DNA of 64,000 nt, taken from Narthecium ossifragum (lineage: Eukaryota > Streptophyta > Magnoliopsida > Dioscoreales > Nartheciaceae). The stretch is from NCBI GenBank assembly GCA_963920575.1, contig OY986971.1, positions 12,030,779 to 12,094,778 of the forward strand. The letters are read 5' to 3'. The notes under the pieces were generated by a model. That model ran no database searches. It was not told the DNA's origin and saw only the letters and a program-made list of their open reading frames with translations. Shown piece by piece: positions 10,636 to 20,499 of this stretch; the first letter of the stretch is position 1, and each line of letters starts with the position of its first letter. Made by a program: the position numbers and the translations under genes.

Positions 10636-10879
10636 GTGGTAATGTTTGCTTAGAATGGTTAGTGGGATCCGGGATCTAAAGATTCGGGCTTGGGCTTGAG
10701 TTCTGGCCCAAGTCTAGCTTTCTGGACAAGTGGGATCGATCCTCTCTAGCTAAGAGTGTGGTAATGTTTGCTTAGAATGGTTAGTGGGACCCGGGATCGA
10801 AAGATCCGGGCTTGGGCTTGAGTTCTGGCCCAAGTCTAGCTTTCTGGACAAGTGGGATCGATCCTCTCTAGCTAAGAGA
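10636..10879. repeat. 122-bp tandem duplication in solo LTR C
   Basis: Units start GTGGTAATGTTTGC at 10636 and 10758. Each ends near TGGGATCGATCC and CTCTAGCTAAGAG, with only a few substitutions. The duplicated segment lies upstream of the LTR's TATA-like box, so it could double a promoter module. Confidence 0.88.
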
Positions 10880-11234
10880 TTGATCTCCTTGTGCCAAAAA
10901 GTCAAACTCGTTCTGGCAAGGAGGATCGATCTCTCCTCAAAGGGGGATCTGTGAGGGCCCGTCCCTCAGACCTGACTCGACCACGTGGGTCGAGAGCCGG
11001 TTTCCTGTTGGTTTGGTTCCGCGTCGGGCACGATCGGGCGATCGTGTGGCGGTTTTGGACACCGGGGGCATTTTGGTAAATATGCCCTCTGGTGGTCGGT
11101 TTCACACTCGCGTTCCACACACTGACTTTGATTGATGTATGTGTTTGATTAGAATCCCTAGGGTGCGTCCGATCGGAGGATCGGAGCTCGATCGGGAAAG
11201 ATCGATTTGGACGGCTGAGATAGATTTGGATTTT

Positions 11235-11244
11235 CTATATAAAG
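11235..11244 (+). promoter_or_regulatory. TATA box of the E1 LTR
   Basis: CTATATAAAG is followed by a pyrimidine-rich CTCTTTCTCTC tract, as in plant LTR promoters. The same position reads TATATAAGG in the 3' LTR and CTATAAAAG in the related solo LTR at about 45706. Confidence 0.7.
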
Positions 11245-11771
11245 CCTGTCTCTTTCTCTCTTTCCTTCTCTCCTTCACCTGTCGTTCTCTTCCCTTCTCT
11301 CTGTCTCCTTCGGCTGAGGTAGGGTTTGGAGATTCGGCTTTCAGAGCTTGGATCTTGGCGGCTCGGCTGGTGGCACGCGTGGAGGAGCTCCCCTACTTGC
11401 TCAAGTAGGTGTTTCTACCCCGATCATTGGATCGGGTTCTCCTAGGATAGGTTTTATGCACTTTCGCTGTAGGAATACATGTTAGAATGGTTTGTAACTC
11501 TTTGTATGTGTAGAGTAACTCCTTTCCTGTATTCCTACGTTGAGATCTCAGTATTTGAACGGTTGGTTTCCGTATTATCGCCGTTTTGTCGGTTTTTGTC
11601 CATTTGGACCTAACTAAGAGATTTAACCGTAGAAAACTGGATTTCTTCACCCCATTAGCTTCCCCTCTGCTAATTATACTTGCTTGCAAGATTTCATCTT
11701 ATTCCAATGTGTTTTGATACTTGAAATCCAAAGAAATGGATTTCCGGCGCGATGAACTGTGCCAAGGGCCT

Positions 11772-12124
11772 GACGGTCGATCGGTGCATCGACCGTCACA
11801 TATTGTTTTACGCTTTCTGGGCCTGGCGGTCGACCGTCGCATCGACCGTCAGGCTCTGTCGGGATTTTAGCCTCCCACGGTCGATGGGTCGATCGACCGT
11901 GGGTCCTCTCTCTTTTTCATCCCGCCTCACGGTCGACCGTCGGATCGATCGTCGCATCGTCCGTGAGGCTCTGTCCCGTTTTGGGCTCTCGACGGTCGAT
12001 GGGTCGATCGACCGTCGCCCATGAGCTTTTCTTCATTTTGGCCTCACGGTCGATCGGTGGATCGACCGTGACATCGTCCGTGGTCTCACGGTCGATCCCC
12101 GGATCGACCGTGGCATCGTCCGTG
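11772..12124. repeat. Array of seven palindromic modules in E1 5' LTR
   Basis: Each module has a left arm like ACGGTCGAT, a short spacer, and a right arm like ATCGACCGT. Starts are near 11773, 11825, 11877, 11931, 11991, 12046 and 12087. Some are followed by GCATCGTCCGTG. Each could form a hairpin with about 9 base pairs. The array lies about 530 bases downstream of the TATA box, so it should be in the transcribed leader. Confidence 0.9.
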
Positions 12125-12706
12125 ACCACTTGGACTTGGTTTTCTGGCTTTTCTTTGGTGGATTTGATTTGGGATTAGTATCTAAACATGTTGGGAAACA
12201 TATAGGGGGATTTGATGAGGTTTTCAAAGGATTTCCATTTGGTTTGAGATTGATTCAAATGTTCTTTCTTTCTTTAGAAAACCTATGGTTCTACCTGCAA
12301 TTAATACATGATTGATTGTAGTTAAGTGAAGTTATTTGCTTAGCCATTAGCTAGCTATGAGTGCTAGCCAATGAGGAATTGTGGAACCTTAGCCTCTTGC
12401 CGGCGAGTGCCGAGGGCTATTGTATATCTGTTGAACTTATAACTGCTGATGTGACATATAGAGACATCTAGGATAGATGTTTGCCTAGGATCATGCATTG
12501 TATGCATTAGAGGCATTTGAGGTTAGGCGGGCGATGGTTTTGGTCGCCGATCCGAGGCTCTCGGGTAGCTCGGATCTAGCCTTAGGACTGTGGATGGGTA
12601 GTCAGGAGTAGAATGTGATTGTTGATCAAGTCTCTTGTCATTTGAGGATTCACGCTAGTTGATTCTGATCGGTATTTGAGGTCTAGAGGTCGTGTCGTCT
12701 TCCAAG

Positions 12707-14743
12707 TGTTCGTGGATAAAACGTCGATCTCGTTGGGACGAGACCTCTATTTTATTTCCGAGCAAATCATATTTTAATTTCATATCAGGAAATTGTAGGC
12801 ACCACACCCCTGGATCTGCCGATCGCTAAGTCGACAGATCCATCATTTACATCCCTGTAGGGAATGCCTCCGATTCTAAATCCAATAAAATAAACATTTT
12901 TATAACAAAAGAAAAGATCAAAAGAAATGCATCACGTGAGGCTTTAGACCATCTTCATCGCCATGCACGCCGGTCTTGCTGCAGGGGGGCTTCAAATCCG
13001 GTGGGCTTGAGAGCTTTGTTGTGCAAATGTTTGAGAACAAGATCCGACCTCTGTTGTCGTTGATGAAGTTGGTTTGAAACTGGGGAACACACCAGCTTGA
13101 ACAGGGGATTACACCGGCTGGAGCTTGAGAACGCCGGCTTGAAAGCTTGAGAGCGCCTGGGTTTGGACTTCGCTGCCTGCGGGGATGTTGCCGGAGCAGA
13201 GGAAGTCAGCGGCTGGAGTACAAGGATATCGGCTGGGAGCTTGGGGACGTTGGCTGGAAGTTTAGAGACGTTGGCTGGAAGCAGAGAAGAGGAGTGGAGC
13301 TTGTCTTCAAAGCCGCCGGGAGAGAGAGAGAGCCTTGGCTCGATCTCCGTCGCTGGCGAGGAACTAAGCTAGAGCAACCTTGCTGGAGATCCAAGCCGCA
13401 GGTGACGAGCAAGAGAGCAAAGGTTGAGCCGCAGGATCGACGAGCCTCCTACAGCGTCCACCCAGAGACGCGAGCGTCTCGATGGGTTCCAACTGTGTTG
13501 GCTGGATGTACGTCGTCCGGTGGTGCGCAACCTTGGAACCTCACCAGAACCTCTTCGTCTTCAACCCTCTTCCTCAGTTTCTTCTTTCACTTCTTCTTCA
13601 ATTTGTTCAACCGGCTTCTTCTTCAGCCAAACTTCAATGTCTTCAGCCTCTTTTACCAGCCTACAGCCCGTTCTTCAACCCAGCTTCGACCAGACCATTC
13701 AGAACCCAGCTTCAATCCGGCTCAGACCAGCCTTCCAGCGTTCTTCAACCCAGCTTAGACCAAGCTTCAACGCCTTTAGCCAAGACCAGCCTTCAGCCTC
13801 TTTAACCCAGCTCCGACCAGCCCTCTCTTCAACCCATGCCTCCTCTATTTATAGGCACGAGAGGTCTATCTCTTTGTATGGAATGGGATCATGGATCCCT
13901 TAATCAAAGGATGTTGATTGCCCTTAAGATTGCTCATCATTTCGTATAAGGATAGCTACAACGAGATCAAAGGGATGTTGATTTCATATATTTTTTATAT
14001 GGTATGAGCGGGTGATGCTGGTTTATTTCTTTTTTTATTTATTTATATGGTATGGATGAGTGAGGCTGGTTTATATATATATCTTATATATATATTTTAT
14101 ATATATATGGTATGGACGTGTATAAGGACGACCAACCATGCAGCCCATGGAGATTTGCTGATTTTTGTTTTGGCGGATTTAGCTTTTGAAATTCGAAAGT
14201 GCTGTTCGAATCTCGATTTTGAATATTTCTCATGTCCATTGTTATTTAAATATTTATCCAGATTCTATAAATCATCTGTGAATATTTTCTCCCGTACAGA
14301 ATATTTATCTGAATTCTGACTATTTACCGGGATTTTACCAAAACATCCTCAGTGGTCATATATGTCAGACCAAAATATTTTGAGGGTGGAATGGTTAATT
14401 TTCAGACAATTATACCCTGAGGGTGTGAATTGCCCAAAATACCCCTGGGGGCTAGCTGTTACAGTAAAATTACCAGAAAACCCCTGCGTTCATATGGCTT
14501 ATTTAGGGTGCCGTCGAAGCCATGCAGGGTTGATGTAAAATGTAATAGGAAGTACAAGCCTGTATTTTTTTGCCTAAATTCCTAATACACCCTTGGGCAG
14601 GTGATGCCATCAAAATTAGGACAAGCATTTATCGGGCATTTTTAAATATGTTTTAAGCTTGCTTGAGTCTATTTGATGTTGTTTTGACTCAAACAAACCG
14701 TGGGTACTGCGATCTTTTAGTCTAGCCAAAATTGATGTCAACA
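12707..14743 (-). repeat. E2 3' LTR
   Basis: 2,037 bases, matching 28756-30798 almost throughout. Differences include an ACAAAACAGG-type insertion in the other copy and scattered substitutions. Within it, degenerate words like CTTCAACCCAGCTTCGACCAG repeat over about 13670-13835. The open frames seen in both LTR copies come from this compositional repeat and are not genes. Confidence 0.93.
13845..13854 (-). promoter_or_regulatory. TATA box in E2 3' LTR
   Basis: On the minus strand CCTATAAATAGAGG is a strong TATA match about 890 bases into the LTR, which sets the U3/R boundary. The same box is at 29902-29911 in the 5' LTR, where it would drive the gag-pol transcript. Confidence 0.75.
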
Positions 14744-14975
14744 GATGCCCCCTCGAGGCCTGCGCGTGAAATTTGTAACTTGAACGCGTAGGACTCGAAA
14801 AAAAAAAATACCCATGTCCTATATACCTGTATGAGCAGAGCATATTTACGTGTTATTCTTCTTCTTCTTCTCTTTTTTTTTTTGATTTTGAGGTCTGCGT
14901 GCGAAATTTGTAACTTGAACGCGCAGTACTCGAAAATACCCACGCCATGTATACCTGCATGAGCAGAGCATGTCG
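14744..14975 (-). repeat. E2 polypurine tract and tail repeats
   Basis: On the minus strand GAGGGGGCATC directly precedes the LTR start TGTTGAC, as expected for a polypurine tract (14744-14754). Two imperfect units, about 14753-14852 and 14889-14975, follow to the right. Each contains GAAATTTGTAACTTGAACGCG and ATGAGCAGAGCAT. Both are separated by T/C-rich tracts. Confidence 0.75.
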
Positions 14976-16168
14976 TTTTTTCTTTTCCTCTTTTTTTTTT
15001 ACTTGAGAAAACAAGCAGACATGTCCCTCTTTTTTTTTTTTTTTTTTTTTTTGTAGTTGGCTATGCATGTATATACATGGCCAAGCATTCTTAGAAAGGA
15101 AGGATTTCTTCCATCCGTCTATGTGTCGCCATGTATAGAGCCCTAGGGTTTAGGCATATATGTTATTTATTTATTTTATTTTTTTTCAAGGGCTTTTGCC
15201 GGAGGAAATACTGGATCTCATCCCTTCCTCAAGATTTTGCAGCGGAAGGATGTAGAGGAGATCTAACACTTTGTCAGGTTCCTTTCCTCTTCTCCAACCT
15301 TTATTCCCTGCAACCTTTTTTTTTTTTCTTCCTCGCATGTATGTTGTTGTATTCTTTCCTTCTCCTTTTTTTTTTGTTTGGCTCTTGTCCTTGCTCAACG
15401 CCAAGCATGGGTTTCACCTTCTTTGAAACCTTGTTTGGCCCTTGCTGGCCGGAAGCAAGCAGTAGCTTTTGAAGCATGGTCGGACATGGCGTTTCCATCA
15501 TTGGCATGTTCTTTCCTCTGCTTTGGAAGTCCAGCGCCGAAGTCACTGGTTCTTCGTCGTGGCAGCCATTGGCGTTGAGCCGGAGTGGCACGGTGCCATT
15601 CGTTTGGGACGACGAGGGTGCTGAAACGATGCAGGGTCCGAGTAGGTCGGGCACATCGGTTGCAGCAAGTCTGGCGTAATGGGTTCATGGAGAACTGCTG
15701 ACGGCGTGCTTGCGGGAGTCGCGGATTGAAGGAAGGAAAGCCGGCGCCGGCGTGCTAAAGATCTCCAACCAAGCTTTGGTGGCGGAAACCAGGAGCAGAG
15801 GGTGTGGCTTGATGCCGAGCTCGCAGAGGAGTGCTTTCTTGACGGAATGGAAAAGAGGGACGGCACTGTGCTGGCCCTCGTCGGGGGAGGAGATAGAAGT
15901 CCAAGGGAAGCTTGCGCTTGGACGGAGATGAGAGACAGGTCGTATTGGAGGCGGCCATTGCCGGCGTGAGGTTTCATCCTTGCCGGATCACTGAGCGGCG
16001 GTGTGGGCACCCATCGAGCCGTGCTCTGTTTTTTTTTTTTACTCTAACTCACCTCTTTTCTCTGCTTCTTTGTGCTTTGCTTGCCTATTTATTTATTTTC
16101 TTTCTTTCTTTTCTGCTGTGTGTTGATATATGCTGCTGTTTCATTTTCCTCTCATCCTTTTCAGCAAA
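14976..16168. other. Upstream region of the PMD gene in E2
   Basis: It has several long T runs on the plus strand (near 15030-15052, 15320 and 16030) and a GC-richer block at about 15380-16010 with low-complexity frames on both strands but no domain. It should contain the promoter and 5' leader of the plus-strand PMD gene. A TTTTCAG just before its ATG could be a splice acceptor, so a non-coding first exon is possible. Confidence 0.45.
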
Positions 16169-17974
16169 ATGTCAAGCTCATCTTCAGAAGACGTTGAAGC
16201 ACATACCCCTTTGAGGCAGCTGGCTCGATCAAAAATATTCGTCGTCAAGCATGATTGCGAGGAGTCGTATACCAAACCTTGTGACGTCGCTGAAGGAAGG
16301 ATTGAGCAGCGGGATGTTTTTCAAGACACTAAATGGTCCCATTTCGCTGCCGTATTGCTTTCACCAATAGCGACCGGTCCGACGCCAATGCCGCTTTCAT
16401 GTCTCGCCAATCGACTTATCTCTGAAGGACTAGATTGGGCGAACTACAAGCACCGACTTTATGAACCCTCTGCTGGATATCTGGGATGGGGTCGGGATGT
16501 TATGAAGACAGAGTCTATGAATTTTCGCAAGTCGGGGATCTATGGTGCGGTTTTTTGTTCACTGGGTCGGTACTCCATCGACGAGCAACTCTTTCGCAGC
16601 TTGGTGGAAAGGTGGAACCCAGAGACGAATACATTCGTGTTTCAGCATGGAGAGATGACGGTGTCTCTCTCGGATATGTTTCATCTTGGCGGCTTTTCTA
16701 TCATAGGAGACATGTATGATGAGTACCTTCCTGATGAAGAGAGTGTACCGACCAGTGGAGAAGGTAATGCAGACGTGCCTCCTTACCCTTCTGCAGCATA
16801 CCATCTCCTGAAGATATGGGAAGAATTGGCTGAAGGTCGAGACAAGGTCTCTTTTAGAGAATGGGTGCAACACTTTTACAAGGGTGAGGGCTTCAGTCCC
16901 CGCACTGCTTTTGATGACAAAATGTACACGGCAGGTTTTCTTTCTATTTGGATATGTTACTTTGTTGTTCCAAATTCAGAGCCTTGCATTCGCCCTGGGG
17001 TTTTTGTTCCAGCTAGTTTGATGGCCATGGGACGAGCGTATTCATTGGCCCCAGCGGCATTGTGTTCCCTGTACAAGGGTTTGAGAGTAATGAGCTTACA
17101 TCCTGCCAGACCTGGCTTTGCGAGCACGAGTTGGGCCATTCATTTACTGATGGGTTGGGCATACCGATATCTCCGAGGGGTCTACCTGGGCAGCATAAAT
17201 CCATTATGGGAGCTTCCAGATATCGAATGCGGAAAGGCCAGCATGCCGGATTTGAAACACCTGATGTTTCGTATTCCCAGAAGTTTCTCCGCTTCGGATG
17301 CCAGAAGCCGACTTGACGTCAAGGGGAATTTCTTTCTTAGGCAGTTTTTGTGGGGAGTACAGGACGCAGAGTGGCATGTTGTGAAGGGTTTTAATTCTCG
17401 CAAGGCCGAGCGTTTTGCCATCTCTATACGTCGAGGCATGCTCCCCTTGAGGCTGGTTTCTGCAACTTCGGTGATGTATTCTGAGCCTTACAATCCCCAC
17501 CGCTCCGCACGACAGTTTGGACTTGACCAGGGTGTCCCCAAAGTGGGCCTGCCACATCCTTTGGAGGAGCGTCGCTATGGGGTCATGCTTGCGCATTCGG
17601 ATCATCTGATGCGGATAGATGCCGGAAAGAAGTTCCTGATTCCCCCCGATGACCGTGTTGGGAGACTTTCCCATTCTTGGACGATGTGGTGGGTGGAGCG
17701 GACACGTGGATTTTTTACTGAAACGGTGCCAATGTTACGCCGTGGGGATCTTCATAGCCCGTTGTCACTTGAGGAGAGGCAGGCCCTTTCCTATCGCAGT
17801 GTTATTATTTCTGACTACTGGGAATCCATACGTGGTGCAAATGCTGAGGAAACATCTAACAGGATCGACGCTCTCGACAAATCTCAGCGGACCTTCTGGG
17901 CTGTTTTCGGGAAAGATCTGAGGCAAAGCTGGAACATTTTTTCTAACTTGAAGAAAACAACAACCATCCGAGAG
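16169..17974 (+). CDS. Plant mobile domain (PMD) protein, exon 1
   Basis: It encodes about 602 residues that match the plant mobile domain (MAIN/MAIL-type, 'aminotransferase-like, plant mobile domain') fold. Recognisable stretches are SGIYGAVFCSLGRYSIDEQL, then LVERWNPETNTF, GEMTVSLSDMFHLGGF and, later, FLSIWICYFVVP. PMD proteins act in the nucleus in gene and transposon silencing in plants, and the domain is also common in transposons. I start at MSSSSSEDVEAH (CAAAATG context), not at the in-frame Met 13 codons earlier, which adds a hydrophobic leader. The frame runs into a T-rich intron after GAG|GTACCA at 17974, where a GT donor fits. The gene is antisense to gag-pol and convergent with it. 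It is uninterrupted, while pol on the other strand is broken. Confidence 0.82.
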
Positions 17975-18919
17975 GTACCATTTCTCTTTTTTTTTTAATC
18001 CTTCTCTTCCTTCTGGTTCTTTTTTTTTTCGCTCGACCCACGCCTCTTTATTTGATACTGCTGCAAACCTATGTTTTCTTTGATGGAGCCACCCCAGTAT
18101 TTACTCTTGCTATAGATCCGAGCATGCCTCCCTTTTCTTCTTTGATTTGCAGAGTATATAACCCTCCCCCTTTTTTTTTCCTTTAAGCTGGCCGGATATG
18201 TTTTGCTCATGGGTTCATTGAGCAACCCATGACGTTTGCTGACGATTTTTGTTGCCAAGCATTGGGATGTTGCTACCTTCATATTTCGTTTGCACACTCC
18301 TCCTCCTTCGCTGTGCTCAGCATGCATCCCCTCTTAATTCCCTATTTTCTTTATATGCTCTGTTCATGGGTTCGTCGAGCAGCCATAGTGCTTGTAAGAA
18401 ACGATCTTGCCAAGCAATGGCGGTGTCGTCGATCTTGATCCGCCAACTAACTGTGATGTTACTGACTTTACATTTTGACTTGCATGCATGCTCCTCTTCT
18501 CTGTCGTGCCAAGCATACACTGTTTTGATTCTCTTCTCTCTTTTTTCTGTTCATGGGTTCAACGAGCAACCCCTGGTGCTTGCAAAAATTTTTTTTTTGC
18601 TAGGCAATGGTGGTGTTGCTGATCTTGCTCTGCTCAAATAACTATAATATTGTTGGCTTTGTATACTTGCTTGCATGCCCTTCTTCTTCCCCTTCGTCAT
18701 GCTCTGTTTATGGGTTTGCTGGTAGGTGTGTAGAAATGATGGAGAGGAACAACAGGAGACGGCAGTGGGAAGAAAGAGAAGAGGGAAGAAAATAGAGGTG
18801 GGGAAGTCGCTGGTTGCTTCTCATTTCCTCCTCAGTTTAACTCCCTTTTTTTTGTTTTATCTTCCTGCATTCCGTTTGGGTTTCCTTGACCTCGTATCTC
18901 TACTTTCCATTGATCTCAG
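17975..18919 (+). other. Predicted intron of the PMD gene with internal repeats
   Basis: It starts GTACCA and ends TTGATCTCAG, and joining the exons is in phase 0. It contains stops in all useful frames and is T-rich. Four imperfect repeat starts (TG[T/C]T[C/T]ATGGGTT) occur at 18204, 18361, 18548 and 18705. They are spaced 157, 187 and 157 bases, and each is followed by a GCCAAGCA-type word. Confidence 0.7.
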
Positions 18920-20251
18920 GGTGCTGCCAGCAAGCTTTCTTCCCAAGAGAAACCTGTTCACTCTCGTCGAGCAGTCAAGAAGCGGAAGGCCTCCCATCCC
19001 AGCGATGATCCTTCTCCAGGCCAGCCGGCGCGAAGGGTCTTGAATCCGAGTAATGGTTCTTCCTTAGACCAGCCAGCTTCTTTGAAGGAGCAAGTGGTCC
19101 TTGATCTTCCAGCCATAGGGCTGTCTAAAGGTGCCAGGAAAACACGGCGCAAGGTTAATACCGCCCAGGGGGTTCATGCAGGTCCTCCAGTGGATCTGGC
19201 TTCGGCGGAGGTGATAGGTGCTCTCGAAGGTATCCCTCCTGCTCCCGTCAAGACTGCCGCAAGAACACTCCAATTTGAAGATGAAGTACGAGATTTTGAT
19301 GGAGAGATTGTTGCTGCTGATGATAAGATGGTATATGATTCTCCTCAAGTGCTTGCTTCCAAGGAGACTACTGTTGAGGCTGAGGATGAACTGGCGACCC
19401 CCACTGGTGACGCGCCCGGGCACGAATATGGCGCTGCCAAAGGGACAGCTCCTCGGGATGTTGCTTTTGAAGAGGCGGTGACTGATGATGTTGCTGTTGA
19501 AGAAACGGCAGTCTCCATGGGCTTCGAAGCATCCGGCGCGTGCTCCATGCCTGGTTCTGCTCTTGAGTCTGAAGACGTTTTTATTGAGGAAGCGACGAGT
19601 GAAGATATTGCTCCATATAGCGACACAATACTTGGCGCATCCCATGTGGTGATCCCTGAGGAAACTGTGGCCACTCCTGTTCTTGATGAAGTAATGACTG
19701 CTTTGGGCGGCGTGGGTGTTGATGCTTCTTCCGTGCCAGCTGTTTCGCCCAAGCTTGCTACTTTGGATGAGCAGGTCGTCAACTTCTACGCGGAGCTTGA
19801 AAAGCGACTGGTGTCACTTTATCTACCCGACCCGGCCGTGTCTCAAGACTTTAAGGGGCTAGAGCAACGTATCAATCGCCTGCTTGTGGCATTGCCTAGT
19901 CAGGAGTTCGGCTCATCTTCTCTAAGAAATGTCTTGCAATTACTTCTGTCACAGATAAATTCATGTGATACGGAACTTCGCCAGGAAAAGGATTTATTAC
20001 AGGCACATGACGCCAATGCATCCACATATCTTACGAACGTTGAGGCAGCCAAGTCCGAGAGAGTGGTCGTCACAGGAAATCTCCTACGTGCTCTTGAACG
20101 ACAGCGACTTCAGGGGGAACTGGTGGGCGGTCTCAGAGTTCAATTGCAAGTGGAAGAGCATGCCCTGAAGAAAATGACGGAGGAGAGTACCGCTCTTGAG
20201 GAGAAGAAAGCCACTTTGACATCTACCATTGAAGAAAGCAAAGGACCATAA
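18920..20251 (+). CDS. PMD protein, exon 2 (basic and coiled-coil tail)
   Basis: 444 codons including the stop, in phase with exon 1. The N-terminal part has a basic stretch VKKRKASHPSDD that could be a nuclear localisation signal. A long acidic, alanine/threonine-rich linker follows (repeated EE and VAVEE-type words). The last 170 residues are predicted to be helical and coiled-coil (LRQEKDLLQAHDAN, LQVEEHALKKMTEE). This layout, PMD then acidic linker then coiled coil, is usual for transposon-borne PMD proteins. The joined protein would be about 1,045 residues. The acceptor at 18919 is my prediction. A further 3' exon cannot be excluded, because the frame stops soon after the coiled coil. 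Confidence 0.7.
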   Translation, partial: GAASKLSSQEKPVHSRRAVKKRKASHPSDDPSPGQPARRVLNPSNGSSLDQPASLKEQVVLDLPAIGLSKGARKTRRKVNTAQGVHAGPPVDLASAEVIGALEGIPPAPVKTAARTLQFEDEVRDFDGEIVAADDKMVYDSPQVLASKETTVEAEDELATPTGDAPGHEYGAAKGTAPRDVAFEEAVTDDVAVEETAVSMGFEASGACSMPGSALESEDVFIEEATSEDIAPYSDTILGASHVVIPEETVATPVLDEVMTALGGVGVDASSVPAVSPKLATLDEQVVNFYAELEKRLVSLYLPDPAVSQDFKGLEQRINRLLVALPSQEFGSSSLRNVLQLLLSQINSCDTELRQEKDLLQAHDANASTYLTNVEAAKSERVVVTGNLLRALERQRLQGELVGGLRVQLQVEEHALKKMTEESTALEEKKATLTSTIEESKGP

Positions 20252-20499
20252 GATATGCTCACCTATCTACATAGGCATAGGCTTTTCCCATGTTTAAGCA
20301 AGCCACCCGTACCATGTTTGTGTGTGATGCTCTCTATTTTCCTTTTCTTTCTTCTCTCTTTTTTTTTTGAGAAGGAAAATTTGAGTATAAAATTTATTTA
20401 TGTAAAGTCTATACTCATATATGGGTGGGAAACTCGCAAAGTGCGGAGTATTTTATTCAGGCTATCAGTTTAGGCTCTTGAAGCTCGGAGCGTACATGT
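20252..20499. other. Gap between convergent PMD and pol genes
   Basis: This gap is where the plus-strand PMD transcript and the minus-strand gag-pol transcript should both end. It contains a C/T-rich tract (20335-20367) and TATAAAATTTATTT near 20395, which could serve as an A-rich polyadenylation region on either strand. Confidence 0.4.

Larger units (their letters stand above)
10950..12706 (+). repeat. E1 5' LTR, first part
   Basis: It carries the U3, a TATA box (TCTATATAAAGCC near 11236) and a cluster of palindromes. It breaks after CTTCCAAG where E2 inserted, and the remainder is 30804-31455. Confidence 0.93.

Noticed and set aside
11752..12227. Long frames on both strands across the E1 palindrome array (also 37163-37665 and 46237-46701)
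   Set aside because: They repeat words such as TVDR and IDRR because the palindromes lack stops in these phases. They are not genes.
13147..13903. Frames of about 160-200 codons, repeated at 29213-29960
   Set aside because: They lie in the two LTR copies of E2 and come from degenerate short repeats. No domain, and the element's own genes run on the other strand.
15543..16010. Minus-strand frame of 155 codons upstream of the PMD gene
   Set aside because: Serine/proline-rich without a domain and overlapped by several other frames; likely a shadow of GC-rich upstream DNA.
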